Positions 24,474-34,764 of a stretch of DNA of 64,000 nucleotides are shown here, piece after piece. The position numbers and the translations under genes are program-made. Where the stretch lies: contig NZ_QJST01000013.1 of the NCBI RefSeq assembly GCF_003226255.1, forward strand, positions 1-64,000, in the 5' to 3' direction. Below the pieces are notes generated by a model, which was not told where the DNA came from, did no database searches, and saw nothing but the letters and a program-made list of their open reading frames with translations. Each line of letters begins with the position of its first letter. Within the stretch, counting starts at the first letter, position 1. The stretch comes from Idiomarina fontislapidosi (GTDB lineage: Bacteria > Pseudomonadota > Gammaproteobacteria > Enterobacterales > Alteromonadaceae).

Positions 24474-26366
24474 TTACGACAATTTAAACTTACTCACCAA
24501 GGACTCTAAACGATCAAACTCACCCTGTAATGCTTGGCAAGCCTGATGTGTCTTTTTCAAATTGTGTTGACTGCGTTCATTCATTTCGTTGATGTCTGTC
24601 ACGTCGCGGTCGAGGGTACGAATCACTTGGCTTTGCTGCTGTGTCGCAGAAGCAACAGAATGATTCATATCATCAATTTGTGCAATCACTTCGTCAATTT
24701 CTGTCATATGACGTGTCGACTCATCCGCACTCGCGACACAGGCTTCGCTGGTTTCCTGACTGTCATTGATAATTTCTACCACTGTGCGTGTCCCTTCTCG
24801 CACTTGGGAAATCATCGTTTCAATCTCACCCGCCGATTGCGAGGTACGTTGCGCTAAACTGCGTACTTCATCTGCAACAACCGCAAAGCCTCTGCCCGCC
24901 TCGCCGGCACGTGCAGCTTCTATCGCCGCATTCAGCGCCAGCAAGTTGGTCTGCTCGGTAATTCCCATAATCACTTCAACAATCTTACCAATGTTTTGGG
25001 TGTTCTCATCTAAGCTATGAATGGCCTCTACAGAGTCCTTCATGCGCTTTGAAAGATCGGTAATTTGTTGCATATTAAATTTAAGCGCCTCGCGCGCGGA
25101 AACGGAAATTTCCGTTGCACGGGTTGCCTGCTCGGAGGCATTACCGGCACTCGATGAAATTTCACTCGAGCTGGCTCCCAATTCATTAATAGCTGTAACA
25201 ACGGTACTGGTCCGAGAGGCTTGCTCATCGCCCAAGGAAACTGATTCATTGTTTGCAGCAACCATTTCGGTTACATTCACTTCGAGTTGCTTAGACGCTT
25301 TACGTACATCAAGAATGGCTGCCTGAATTTTTTCAATAAATTCATTCATGCGTGAAGCGACCACGCCAAACTCATCTTCACTTTTGACCTTGATGCGCTG
25401 GGTTAAATCTCCCTCACCATGTGCCAGGTCTGTAACCGCGTAGTTGAGCTGACGTAACGGCTTGAGTAGCACAGATAGTAATGCATTCAGAAGCAGGATC
25501 ACGGCTGCAATACCGACAACTAAATAAATCGCCGCCGACCATGCGAATGAAGAGACATCCGCATAGGCCTTTTCGGTATCGATCGCCACCGCTAAGTACC
25601 AGTTCACACCATCAATGCCCTCAACAGGCTGAAACGTCAACATGAACTCACGGTCGTTAATCGGGTAATCTGTAAATTGTTTTACGATTCGTGCCTCGTT
25701 GCCAAGGTACTGGGATATCGTCTTATCGACGTTGTCAGTTTCCGGGTGACTTAGGATTTTACCGTCCTCGTTAACCAAAAATGCAAAGCCTAACCCCATA
25801 AAATCGGTGTTATTCACGATAGCTGAGACGGTATCAAGCATCATGTCGCCACCCGCAACCCCGAGTAACCGACCATTTTCTTTCATAGGTACCACAGCCG
25901 AAATAGTCAGTTCGTTGGTGGTCACATCGATGTAGGGCTGTGTATATGTCGGCTGCTGCTGTTCGATAGCCAACTGATACCAAGGGCGCTGGCGCGCATC
26001 GTAGTCGTCTGGTAAGTTGATGCTGGTATCATCAAGAATGAATTGACCATCCGTAAGACCATAATAAACATTTTTAAAGTCGCCCGAACGTTTAGCTTGC
26101 TGAACTTTGCGCAGGGCTTCTGGGGTACTATCAGACGCATTGTAAGACTCAGCAGTTGCTTGCACGATACGCATACGATCATTGAGCCATTGCGAAATAT
26201 TATTCGACACCGAATCCGACATCGCATTAATTTGAGCACGTAAGTCGGTGCGAATTTGATCAGACATTTGCCAAAAGTTAGTCGCCGTGAAAATACCTAA
26301 AACCAGCACCAATATTGTTGATGCTGCAATAATCACTTTTTGAGTGAACTTTAATGATTTCAACAT
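24474..26366 (-). CDS. Methyl-accepting chemotaxis protein, dCache sensor
   Basis: 630 residues. One membrane helix (8-28), a periplasmic double Cache domain (about 35-275), a second helix (about 278-300), HAMP (about 302-355) and the cytoplasmic signalling domain with the conserved hairpin tip ([22 protein letters not shown]). The sensor contains [11 protein letters not shown] ... Y-x-D, resembling the amino-acid-binding pattern of dCache_1 sensors, so an amino acid ligand is plausible. No C-terminal CheR-binding pentapeptide is seen. Confidence 0.93.
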   Translation of the reverse strand: MLKSLKFTQKVIIAASTILVLVLGIFTATNFWQMSDQIRTDLRAQINAMSDSVSNNISQWLNDRMRIVQATAESYNASDSTPEALRKVQQAKRSGDFKNVYYGLTDGQFILDDTSINLPDDYDARQRPWYQLAIEQQQPTYTQPYIDVTTNELTISAVVPMKENGRLLGVAGGDMMLDTVSAIVNNTDFMGLGFAFLVNEDGKILSHPETDNVDKTISQYLGNEARIVKQFTDYPINDREFMLTFQPVEGIDGVNWYLAVAIDTEKAYADVSSFAWSAAIYLVVGIAAVILLLNALLSVLLKPLRQLNYAVTDLAHGEGDLTQRIKVKSEDEFGVVASRMNEFIEKIQAAILDVRKASKQLEVNVTEMVAANNESVSLGDEQASRTSTVVTAINELGASSSEISSSAGNASEQATRATEISVSAREALKFNMQQITDLSKRMKDSVEAIHSLDENTQNIGKIVEVIMGITEQTNLLALNAAIEAARAGEAGRGFAVVADEVRSLAQRTSQSAGEIETMISQVREGTRTVVEIINDSQETSEACVASADESTRHMTEIDEVIAQIDDMNHSVASATQQQSQVIRTLDRDVTDINEMNERSQHNLKKTHQACQALQGEFDRLESLVSKFKLS

Positions 26367-26394
26367 GTTTATGATCTCTTAGTACAACGGACAG

Positions 26395-27765
26395 TCAGCC
26401 AACCTGTATGTTGGTCTGGGGATAGCGTATCCTACGTTTATTAGGCGTCGTTAAGAAATAAACCAAAGTGAGCGGTCCCACACGCCCAGCAAACATTAAC
26501 AACATAACGATGCATTGACTGAGAGGCGTAAGATCTTCCGTAATCCCCCTCGACAATCCGACCGTTGCCGAAGCTGATAAAACTTCGAACGCTATATCTA
26601 TAAACGGCAGATTATTGAGAATCATTAGAACAAATATCCCAATAAATAACATGGCGATCGTAATCATCGTGATCGATAGCGCTTTCATAACAGCATCCTG
26701 GGACACAGAGCGTTCCATTAGCGTTACGTGTTCGCGGCGACGGATGAAGGTATAAGTCGCCAACATCAAGATGATGAACGTACCGAGTTTAATACCGCCT
26801 GCCGTACTCATCGAACCACCACCGATAAACATGAGCAGCAACATATATACAGCACTGGCGTCCGTCAGCGCACCAATATCAACGCTATTGAAACCTGCGG
26901 TACGTGGTGTCACTGCCTGAAACCATGCCGCTGTCCACTGACCTACATCCGACAGCCCGCCCAGTGTTCTTGGGTTATTATGCTCTAAGCCATAAATAAC
27001 AAACATCGACACCAGATTAATCACCAACGTAGTAATAAGAATGCTCTTTGTATAAACAGAAAAGTTACGCCAGCGGCGTCCTTCGTACATGTTGGTGATC
27101 ACAGAGAAGCCGAGCCCGCCGATAATGAACAAAAACGAAATAATTAAATTAACGGGTACGTTGCTCGCATAGGCGCTCAAGCTGTCTGGCGAGAGACCAA
27201 ATCCCGCATTGTTAAATGCCGATATCGCGTAGAATATGCCGTGTCCGAAGGCTTTGATAAGTGGCATTTCGGGCCACCACAATAACGTCAGCGCTAATGC
27301 TGCGACCAGTTCGCAGATAACGGCAAGGATAAGCACTGCCTTGGCGGTTTTAACGATATTCATTAGGCTGGTTTGATTCATCGCCTCCTTTGCCAGCAAA
27401 CGTTGTTGAATCGAGATTTTACCGCCCAGTGACGACACTGCGAGAATCGCAAAGGTCATAAAACCAATGCCACCTAGCTGTATAAGGACCGCTATCACGC
27501 TGATACCGAATAGGGTGAAGTCGCCGCCCGTATCGGCGACCACCAAACCAGTGACTGTTACCGCAGATGTCGCGGTGAACACGGCTTGAAGCCAAGTAAT
27601 GGGTTCGAGTGTCGCAAAGGGTAACTTAAGTGCGAGCGTACCCAATATAATCAGCACCGCAAAGCCCGAAGCCAAGACAATAGGCGGACTTGCTTTAAAT
27701 GCCTTACTTTGCGTTCGGGCAGAAGTTTTGTATAAGAATGCGAGGGACGGCTTCCACAGTTTCAT
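26395..27765 (-). CDS. TrkH/KtrB-type potassium uptake subunit
   Basis: 456 residues with 8 or more membrane helices and the four pore loops of the TrkH/KtrB family: SAVTVTGL, NNAGFGL, TPRTAGFN and SATVGLSRG. The glycine in each loop forms the potassium filter. Size and the paired regulator fit KtrB rather than the longer TrkH. Last gene of the M14 peptidase-GGDEF-TrkA-TrkH run (starts one base after the TrkA stop). Confidence 0.92.
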   Translation of the reverse strand: MKLWKPSLAFLYKTSARTQSKAFKASPPIVLASGFAVLIILGTLALKLPFATLEPITWLQAVFTATSAVTVTGLVVADTGGDFTLFGISVIAVLIQLGGIGFMTFAILAVSSLGGKISIQQRLLAKEAMNQTSLMNIVKTAKAVLILAVICELVAALALTLLWWPEMPLIKAFGHGIFYAISAFNNAGFGLSPDSLSAYASNVPVNLIISFLFIIGGLGFSVITNMYEGRRWRNFSVYTKSILITTLVINLVSMFVIYGLEHNNPRTLGGLSDVGQWTAAWFQAVTPRTAGFNSVDIGALTDASAVYMLLLMFIGGGSMSTAGGIKLGTFIILMLATYTFIRRREHVTLMERSVSQDAVMKALSITMITIAMLFIGIFVLMILNNLPFIDIAFEVLSASATVGLSRGITEDLTPLSQCIVMLLMFAGRVGPLTLVYFLTTPNKRRIRYPQTNIQVG

Positions 27766-27766
27766 A

Positions 27767-28420
27767 TTATTTCAACTTTGGAGCCATTGATTTCAGCGCC
27801 TTTAAACTGCCCGCAATAACCATGGTCTCATTGCCTTGCAACTCACTTGAAAAACTTGGGCTTGCAACGACTTCATCCCTGCGCTTTAACAGCAACACAT
27901 GAAAGTTATCGACATCATCGGGTAAGATATCGTTAATCGTTTTACCCTCTAAGTTCTCACTCACAGCAATTTCAACACAGAACCAATTATGTCCTAGCGA
28001 CATATATTCATTGACCATGGGATAGTTCAGTGACTGCGCGACACGAATACCCATTTCTTCTTCGGGGTGAACAATGCGAGAGACGCCCAGCTTTGAAAGT
28101 ATCTGATGATGCTCTTTTGATGTGGCTTTTGCCCAAATGGTCTCGACGCCAATACTTTTTAGGTGTAATACGGTCAAAAGGCTTGCCTGCAAGTCCTCGC
28201 CAATCGCGACCAGTACAGTGTCACAACTTTCTAAATTTAACTCACGCAGTGCTTGTTCATCCGTCACATCAGCAATCGCAGCATGGGTCAGCTGATCCGC
28301 CAATGCATCAACACGTTTCTCATCTGAGTCAACACCGATGACCTCGTGTCCTAAATTCAGTAACTCGAGCGAAGTTCTCGCACCAAACCGACCTAAGCCG
28401 ACTACACCAAACTGTGCCAT
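27767..28420 (-). CDS. TrkA/KtrA-type potassium uptake regulator
   Basis: 217 residues: an RCK_N Rossmann domain (GVVGLGRFGARTSLELLNLGHEVIGVDSD, binding NAD(H) or ATP) and an RCK_C domain (about 135-217). It gates the TrkH/KtrB channel encoded next. Its ATG overlaps the stop of the upstream GGDEF gene (TAATG), so the two are translationally coupled. Confidence 0.93.
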   Translation of the reverse strand: MAQFGVVGLGRFGARTSLELLNLGHEVIGVDSDEKRVDALADQLTHAAIADVTDEQALRELNLESCDTVLVAIGEDLQASLLTVLHLKSIGVETIWAKATSKEHHQILSKLGVSRIVHPEEEMGIRVAQSLNYPMVNEYMSLGHNWFCVEIAVSENLEGKTINDILPDDVDNFHVLLLKRRDEVVASPSFSSELQGNETMVIAGSLKALKSMAPKLK

Positions 28421-29451
28421 TACGCTATCTCCTGCACTGTATTACGGACTTGGTTTCGTCCCATATCTTTTGCGTGGTAAAGCAACTTGTCAGCACGCTC
28501 TAACCACTCGAGCCAACTCTCATCACTGCCTAGTTCACTTACACCGATGGAAATGGTCATATTGACCGGTTCTTGCTTGAGTTCAAAATCGTTCTCGGCA
28601 AAAGCTTCACGTAGTTTTTCTGCAGCTTTCGTTGCACCTTCGAGGTTGGTATCTGGCATTAGAATAACAAATTCCTCTCCCCCTACCCTAAATACCTTAT
28701 CAGATGTTCTAAAACTCGCCTTGATTAACTGCGCCGCCTGAATAAGCAGCCGGTCACCATCAAAATGACCGTATCGATCATTTACATCTTTAAAGTAATC
28801 AATGTCACACAGCGCAGCTGAAATTGAACGCCCGTGTCGCGCTTTGAGTGCGACCAGTTGCTCGAGATCAGTCTGCAATTGTTTGCGATTGTAAACACCC
28901 GTCAAGGTATCTGTAGTCGCGAGTTCCGTAAAATGCAGTTGCATACGTGTCAACAATCGAACCAGTGTTAAGGTCAATATCATGATAACTAGCAAGGACA
29001 CTAGCGAACGCCAGGCAACATCCGGCTCAATCGTATAGAGGCTAACGACCGCAAGCACAGTGACAAAGGTCACAGTAACAATAATAGCCAGCCGCCAAGA
29101 GAGTAAAAAAGCAATAGACGCCATAACAGGATACGCCCACAGCAGGCCATGTATGCCATTAACCAATGTCGAATACATAACTGCTGCGCACAACAAGGTG
29201 ACAAAAATAAGATGACGCCCTCTGCGCCGACTGAGTCGTTTTACGCGTAACGCTGTGACCGATGTGTAGCAAATAAACGCGCACAGCCAAGCGAGCATCA
29301 GCCACTGATGCTCAAATGCCTGAATAAAAGCCAGCGGCAATGTCACAAGTACCGCACCCCAATATATTCGGTGCGCTACCTTCCCTGTAAACTGACTCAC
29401 AACATCTTCAGCTGAGTCGTTAGGCGTATCACTGACCTTTCTCAAATCCAT
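28420..29451 (-). CDS. Membrane diguanylate cyclase (GGDEF)
   Basis: 343 residues: about six membrane helices (30-170), a short helix, and a GGDEF domain (about 180-340) with RVGGEEFVIL intact and an RTSD inhibitory site directly before it. It should produce c-di-GMP with product inhibition. It begins 18 bases after the M14 peptidase stop and overlaps the trkA-like start, giving an unusual cyclase-potassium uptake operon. Confidence 0.9.
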   Translation of the reverse strand: MDLRKVSDTPNDSAEDVVSQFTGKVAHRIYWGAVLVTLPLAFIQAFEHQWLMLAWLCAFICYTSVTALRVKRLSRRRGRHLIFVTLLCAAVMYSTLVNGIHGLLWAYPVMASIAFLLSWRLAIIVTVTFVTVLAVVSLYTIEPDVAWRSLVSLLVIMILTLTLVRLLTRMQLHFTELATTDTLTGVYNRKQLQTDLEQLVALKARHGRSISAALCDIDYFKDVNDRYGHFDGDRLLIQAAQLIKASFRTSDKVFRVGGEEFVILMPDTNLEGATKAAEKLREAFAENDFELKQEPVNMTISIGVSELGSDESWLEWLERADKLLYHAKDMGRNQVRNTVQEIA

Positions 29452-29468
29452 GCTAGTCGATGTCCCCG

Positions 29469-32159
29469 TTATTTCGTTTTTGCAGGTGCTAAAAACAAAC
29501 TATTCGCCAGTAAAGGAAGCCAACCATCCATGTAAGCGCGATAGGTCGGTGACTGGGTATAAGCAATCAGCATACCCTCACCTAAAGGTTCAACCATTAA
29601 TTGTGGCTTAAACGGTAGTTGTTGCTTAATCTCTGGCCACAAAAGCCCACTGGCTAACACCTCGTCGCCAGCGGCAAACCAAGCCAGATTACGCCCTTTA
29701 TCAATACTCAGTGGTGCGAATACCTGATTACCCGTAAATGTAGCAACGAGTTCGCTCTGTATGCCCGCAGTAAGCCAATGATTCTGATCTACATTCACGT
29801 TGACCAACGCGCCAGGCACATAGTCTGGCATTTTTTCAGACGCCTTAATGTGTTCCTTAAGTGCGTCTTCCGATTCGATCTGCTGCGCCGGCTTCAGCAC
29901 CGTCTCACTCGCATCATCCGCCACACCCGAGTGAGTCGCATACTCCATATGAGTCGATAGTAAACCAGCCTCAACCGCCCAGCCTGTGGCATTACCGAGA
30001 GTGATTAGTACGCCGCCACGCTCAACCCAGTCACGTAAATTCTTCAGGCTCGAAGCCGAAAAATACGTCGTATAACTTGCCTGACTCTCCGGCATAAGCA
30101 ACACATCAATGCCTTCCAAGCTTGAGCTTACCAACTGTGTGGTGCGAATAGCCGTCACCGGATACCCCAGTTGTCGCTCAATCACAAAGCGCGTGTGACC
30201 TGCACTGAGTGAAGACACCGGCTCGTCCCACGCCACTGCAATCCTTGGTGCAGTGAGTGACTGAACGTTTTCCGAGCCAAAGTTAGGTCCATCAAGCACC
30301 CAACTACTGTCCACTCCTACCACATCGGCGCCTGTATCATAAGCTAAACGTTCTAATGTCTTAGCGAGATCGCTATCGTTATTCTCTGCTCGCGTAAGAA
30401 TCAGAGTTCCGGCGGGGAAAGTTCCTGCTTTTTCGTGAGTAAAAGGTAATTCACTTTGCTTCACAGCTAAACCCGCGCGTAAAGCGGCAGCAATAAATCG
30501 ACTTCCGTTCGCATCGTCTGCCTGAACGATAAAGCCAACCTGGGCTGCTGGGTTAATCACACGACCTGGCGCTATCGGCTCAATGGTCCCGTCAACGATT
30601 GGCAAAGTCACAGTGTCATCACAGTAAGTCACGTCCACATCAAACATGAGTGGTAATGACCAGCCCGTTACATCGTAAATTTGGTCATTCAACAAGTTCG
30701 CTTTACGCTGTTTTTGTTGCTCAACAAAATCAGTCGCCATATCAATTTGTTCATCTAGCAACACGCGGATAAGCCGATAATTGGGCTGCGCCAGATCAAC
30801 GAAATAACTGCCTTTAGGATAACGTGTATCGCACACTTCAACTGCGCTCGAGTTACTCATGACCTCAATGCCGTGTTCCTGCATGAGCGAAGCCAGCCGC
30901 TGTTGTCCTGCCTTATTGTTTGCGTCGGCAAGGATTACGGTGCGTTTGTCACTATCACGCCCTTGTTCAACGGCGCTAACGCGATACTCACGGTAACGAG
31001 AAAGTAGTTCCTCACGTCGAATACTAGCCGTCTCAATGGTTGCTAAGCTACTGGTAAAATGCCGTTCAACGCCATCAAGGTAGGTCAGCGTTGAGCCGTC
31101 CTTACGCTCAAATTGATGACCGCGCGCTGATGCCATTTCGTAAGTCATTGCTACCGAACCGGAATACAATGGCCAGCTGGCACCATAGCCAGGGTAAAAC
31201 GCATCAAATATCTCGCGAGTATAATAGTCATAACCCGCACCATCGAACCACTCCGCGTTATTGCGCCCCACCCAATGCAGAATCTCGCGCTGCGACTCAG
31301 TGATATAAGGGTTGTAGGGCCGTGCTTCGGGCGTAAAGTAATAGCTTGAGTCACCGCCCATTTCATGCAAATCAACAAACAATAACGGTGGAAAATCCCT
31401 AAGTGCTGCCACATGACCCTTGATCTCTGGTTGCGTAAGCGCAATCCAATCGCGATTTAAATCAAAAAGGTAATGATTAGAGCGCCCCTGCGGCCATGGC
31501 TCATTATGCTCAGCACTGCGTCGGTCAGCATCATGCATCAAACCGACCGTCGCATAATAACGGCTTACAAAACGGGCCCGTCCATCGGGGTTTTGCAACG
31601 GATCAATAAACACTACCGTATTATCCAGCCAGCTTTTCGTATCTTCAGAGGTATCTGCTAACAGATGATACAGCGTCATCATGGCTGCTTCAGGCGATGA
31701 AATCTCGTTTCCATGTACGCCATAAGATAACCACACGCTGCTTGGAACCGTCCTCATCAACTGTTCAGCTTCGCGCTTTGACGTTTCGCGGGGGTCGCCT
31801 AAAGCACGCATGTTGGCACCATAATCAGGAAGCTGAGCAATATTATGAGGCGCCGATACGGCGACAAAAAAAAGCGGGCGCCCCTCCCAAGAACGTCCAT
31901 ACTCTATAAGCTTAACGCGCTCGCTTTGGCTCTCACTTAATGCTAAAAAGTAATGGTAGATTGCGTCAGGAGAGGAAATCTTTGTACCGATTTCATACCC
32001 CAGCACTGGCTCGACACTAGGCACATCGGCTTGGTACGTGTACGGTTGTTCTGATTGACTTTGAGCGCTTGCAACGAGTGGAGTAAAGATTAGAGCAGCA
32101 AGCGCGAGCACGCCGGTTGGCTGCCATTTCATACGAGATAATCGGGTAAGTTTAAGCAT
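29469..32159 (-). CDS. Secreted M14-family zinc carboxypeptidase
   Basis: 896 residues. Signal peptide (about 1-32, ending SAQ). The M14 catalytic domain (about 50-380) shows zinc ligands in VHGNEISSPE (H-x-x-E) and DLHEMGG, DPLQNPDGR in between, and the catalytic glutamate in TYEMASARG. The remaining ~500 residues lack a named domain but include a segment resembling a glutamine amidotransferase-like fold (VLLMPESQASY ... GGVLITLGNATG). Likely periplasmic or secreted, for peptide use. First gene of the operon with the cyclase and potassium genes. Confidence 0.88.
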   Translation of the reverse strand: MLKLTRLSRMKWQPTGVLALAALIFTPLVASAQSQSEQPYTYQADVPSVEPVLGYEIGTKISSPDAIYHYFLALSESQSERVKLIEYGRSWEGRPLFFVAVSAPHNIAQLPDYGANMRALGDPRETSKREAEQLMRTVPSSVWLSYGVHGNEISSPEAAMMTLYHLLADTSEDTKSWLDNTVVFIDPLQNPDGRARFVSRYYATVGLMHDADRRSAEHNEPWPQGRSNHYLFDLNRDWIALTQPEIKGHVAALRDFPPLLFVDLHEMGGDSSYYFTPEARPYNPYITESQREILHWVGRNNAEWFDGAGYDYYTREIFDAFYPGYGASWPLYSGSVAMTYEMASARGHQFERKDGSTLTYLDGVERHFTSSLATIETASIRREELLSRYREYRVSAVEQGRDSDKRTVILADANNKAGQQRLASLMQEHGIEVMSNSSAVEVCDTRYPKGSYFVDLAQPNYRLIRVLLDEQIDMATDFVEQQKQRKANLLNDQIYDVTGWSLPLMFDVDVTYCDDTVTLPIVDGTIEPIAPGRVINPAAQVGFIVQADDANGSRFIAAALRAGLAVKQSELPFTHEKAGTFPAGTLILTRAENNDSDLAKTLERLAYDTGADVVGVDSSWVLDGPNFGSENVQSLTAPRIAVAWDEPVSSLSAGHTRFVIERQLGYPVTAIRTTQLVSSSLEGIDVLLMPESQASYTTYFSASSLKNLRDWVERGGVLITLGNATGWAVEAGLLSTHMEYATHSGVADDASETVLKPAQQIESEDALKEHIKASEKMPDYVPGALVNVNVDQNHWLTAGIQSELVATFTGNQVFAPLSIDKGRNLAWFAAGDEVLASGLLWPEIKQQLPFKPQLMVEPLGEGMLIAYTQSPTYRAYMDGWLPLLANSLFLAPAKTK

Positions 32160-32249
32160 TTTCCGTACCTTTTTTAATCATTAAGCTTACCGACTTTTTT
32201 GGAACTTGGATAGATATTTAATGACCGCATTAAACTTAGGAATAATCAT

Positions 32250-32732
32250 ATGAATTATGAAAAACTTCGTGTGCTGAATGAATTAAAGGATGAAGGCGCT
32301 ATCTCAGAAGATGAGTATAACCGCCAGCGAGAAAAACTTGCTAACGAGAGCGAGTTATCATCAAAATCTGAATTTGATGATTTGCGTAAGTTGACTGATG
32401 ATGAAAAGACTTATGCTTTTTTTATGCATCTCTCGCAATTTACCACATTCATTCTGCCAATCATTGGCTTGTTTGCCCCCATACTCATGTGGATTATGAA
32501 GCGTGAAGATGCTTATATTGATGCGCACGGTAAAATTATCTTTAATTGGCTCGTCAGTATTACGATATATACCAGTGTGTTACTGGTGCTCGCCGTGTTT
32601 ACATTGGGACTCACCTTTATTCCGATTGTCATTTTGGGGTTGCTGTCGATTATTTTCGTTATCCTCGGAGCTAAGAACGCAAAAGAGGGCAAAATAAAAG
32701 AGTACCCGCTTTCTATTCGCTTCATGAGTTAG
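32250..32732 (+). CDS. SHOCT-DUF4870 membrane protein
   Basis: 160 residues. Residues 1-35 form a SHOCT-like helical motif (LNELKDEGAISEDEYNRQREKL); the rest is a DUF4870 domain with three membrane helices (FAPILMWIMKRED-AYIDAHGKIIFNW is the family hallmark). Function unknown; possibly a membrane anchor or stress protein. Confidence 0.85.
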   Translation: MNYEKLRVLNELKDEGAISEDEYNRQREKLANESELSSKSEFDDLRKLTDDEKTYAFFMHLSQFTTFILPIIGLFAPILMWIMKREDAYIDAHGKIIFNWLVSITIYTSVLLVLAVFTLGLTFIPIVILGLLSIIFVILGAKNAKEGKIKEYPLSIRFMS

Positions 32733-32797
32733 CAAAACTGGTGTAGCGCTTCTCTTTTACGTACACTCAAGTCAGTTTGAGCATTGAGTCGTATCGC

Positions 32798-33184
32798 ATG
32801 AAGTGGATGTACATCACCATTTGGCGTTGCATCGCCATCCTATTTGTAATGCTTAGCATTATCGGACTTGCCTTACCCGTAATGCCGACTGTTCCTTTTT
32901 TGATAGTCGCGCTTTGGGCGGCGAGTAAAGGGTGGCCGCAACTCGAAACATGGTTACTCAATCACCCGAAATACGGTCCTGATCTGCGGGCATGGCGCGA
33001 CCATCGTCAGATTCGTCGTCGGAACAAAATTATCGCCATTATTATGATGGCGAGTGGCTATATTATTTCTTGGTTTATTCCTTTGCCGCTTTGGTTGCGA
33101 CTCACTGTTGGCGGCATTCTGCTGGTTGTGGCGATTTGGCTGTCATTGTTAGATGAGTATGACGAATCAGAAAAGCGACCCTAA
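32798..33184 (+). CDS. YbaN-family (DUF454) inner membrane protein
   Basis: 128 residues from ATG 32798. The DUF454 signature is clear: LGLALPVMPTVPFLIVALWAASKG at 20-45 followed by L-NHP-YGP-L-W-D-R-I, and two C-terminal helices. Small inner membrane protein of unknown function. It follows the DUF4870 gene by 65 bases, and the weak ribosome site leaves the start slightly uncertain. Confidence 0.85.
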   Translation: MKWMYITIWRCIAILFVMLSIIGLALPVMPTVPFLIVALWAASKGWPQLETWLLNHPKYGPDLRAWRDHRQIRRRNKIIAIIMMASGYIISWFIPLPLWLRLTVGGILLVVAIWLSLLDEYDESEKRP

Positions 33185-33201
33185 GCGTTTTTGAGCTCGC
33201 T

Positions 33202-33215
33202 TTGATGCAAGTCAA
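33202..33215 (+). promoter_or_regulatory. FNR site upstream of hemN
   Basis: TTGATGCAAGTCAA matches the FNR consensus TTGATnnnnATCAA at 9 of 10 positions, 69 bases before the hemN start. hemN is a classical FNR-activated gene, and fnr lies just downstream. Confidence 0.7.
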
Positions 33216-33283
33216 AGGCAAATCCAACCCCCCATTGTTGAACTGCTACACTGCTGCCGTATCAGGCGAATAAGAGGTGCAGA

Positions 33284-34639
33284 ATGCAACATTGGGATTG
33301 GAAATGGCTGAAAAAGTACAATATTCACGGACCACGATATACCTCATATCCAACCGCGTTAAGCTTCCATGAACAGATCGACCCAGCGACCTGCCAAACC
33401 GTTGTGGCAGACTATGAACAACCTATTTCGCTTTATATTCACCTACCCTTTTGCGCATCCCTTTGTTACTACTGTGGCTGCAATAAAATTATCACGCGGC
33501 ATCAATACAAAGCTGATGAGTACCTTGACGCGTTAGGCACGGAACTCGAGCTTTACCGCAACGTGCTGCAACAAAAACGTATTGCCAGTGTGCATTTAGG
33601 TGGGGGGACGCCAACCTTCTTAAACACGGCGCAATTACGCCGCCTAATGGCTTTAATTAATGATGTCAGTTCAACTCAAGCGATTGCCGAGCTGAGTATC
33701 GAGGTGGACCCACGCCAATGCGATAATGAAAAACTCAGTGTATTACGCGCCCTAGGCTTTAATCGCCTCAGCTTTGGTATTCAGGATTTTGATAACGACG
33801 TCCAAGTAGCGATTCATCGCACACAATCATTTGCCTTAGTCGCCGATCAGGTGAATCATGCTCGTTCCCTCGGCTTTGAATCCATTAGTTTTGATCTTAT
33901 CTATGGCTTGCCGCTGCAAACCGAGCGCCGATTCGCGCACACACTCGCGCTCGTCGAGCGTTTAAGCCCTGATCGTGTATCTCTATTTAATTACGCTCAC
34001 TTACCCGATCGCTTTGCCGCGCAGCGAAAAATAAAAGAATCTTGGTTACCGTCACCAGAACAAAAGCTAAACCTATTCAAACAAGCAACTGAGCACCTTA
34101 CTGGGCTGGGTTACCAATTCATCGGTATGGACCACTTTGCTAAACCAACAGACTCACTGGCAAAAGCGCAGCGCGAAGGCAAGTTGACACGGAATTTTCA
34201 GGGCTACGTAACACAAGAGCAAAGGGCTGTTCTGGGGTTGGGTGTCTCTTCTATTTCTCACATTGACGGGCACTACTGGCAAAATGAAAAAGGCTTAAAG
34301 GGCTATTATGATAGATTAGTCACTCGTCAGTTGCCGATTATTAAAGGTTATCACTCAACCACCGACGACAAAATTCGCGCCGATCTTATCAAGCGATTAC
34401 TCTGCGAGTTTCGAGTCGACATCACTGCCTTCTCCGCTCAATGGTCCATTGCTCGTTTTTCAGACTATTTTCGAGACGAGATTGAAAGGCTGCAACCGTT
34501 CATAGATGATAATCTAGTAAAGCTTACACCCGAGCAGCTCGTTATTTCATCGCCAGGTCAATTACTCGTCCGCACCATCGCCAGTAGTTTTGATGCGTAT
34601 TTAACGATTCACCAAACGCGGTATTCTCGTGTAATATGA
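33284..34639 (+). CDS. hemN: Oxygen-independent coproporphyrinogen III dehydrogenase
   Basis: 451 residues, typical HemN length. Radical-SAM cluster site CASLCYYCGCNK (C-x3-C-x2-C), GGGTPTFL, and the HemN-specific N-terminal KYN-x-x-GPRYTSYPTA. It makes protoporphyrinogen precursors in haem synthesis without oxygen. The FNR-type site upstream agrees with anaerobic induction. An extra C-terminal region (VDITAFSAQ...) is normal for HemN. Confidence 0.95.
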   Translation: MQHWDWKWLKKYNIHGPRYTSYPTALSFHEQIDPATCQTVVADYEQPISLYIHLPFCASLCYYCGCNKIITRHQYKADEYLDALGTELELYRNVLQQKRIASVHLGGGTPTFLNTAQLRRLMALINDVSSTQAIAELSIEVDPRQCDNEKLSVLRALGFNRLSFGIQDFDNDVQVAIHRTQSFALVADQVNHARSLGFESISFDLIYGLPLQTERRFAHTLALVERLSPDRVSLFNYAHLPDRFAAQRKIKESWLPSPEQKLNLFKQATEHLTGLGYQFIGMDHFAKPTDSLAKAQREGKLTRNFQGYVTQEQRAVLGLGVSSISHIDGHYWQNEKGLKGYYDRLVTRQLPIIKGYHSTTDDKIRADLIKRLLCEFRVDITAFSAQWSIARFSDYFRDEIERLQPFIDDNLVKLTPEQLVISSPGQLLVRTIASSFDAYLTIHQTRYSRVI

Positions 34640-34664
34640 CACCCGCGAGCAATTTATAACCACC

Positions 34665-34678
34665 TTGATATAGATCAA
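34665..34678 (+). promoter_or_regulatory. Perfect FNR site, distal, upstream of fnr
   Basis: TTGATATAGATCAA is a full match to TTGATnnnnATCAA, 86 bases before the fnr start. Likely autoregulation. Confidence 0.75.
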
Positions 34679-34723
34679 GTTTTATAGTCCGTGTATTTGC
34701 TACGCTCTGCATCATGATTAATA

Positions 34724-34737
34724 CTGATCTATATCAA
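34724..34737 (+). promoter_or_regulatory. FNR site, proximal, upstream of fnr
   Basis: CTGATCTATATCAA has one mismatch to the FNR consensus and lies 27 bases before the fnr start, close to where the promoter or transcript start should be. Binding here would repress, giving negative autoregulation; centres of the two sites are 59 bases apart. Confidence 0.6.
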
Positions 34738-34764
34738 CACCATCCGGTGTAAAGGGGAAGTCAG

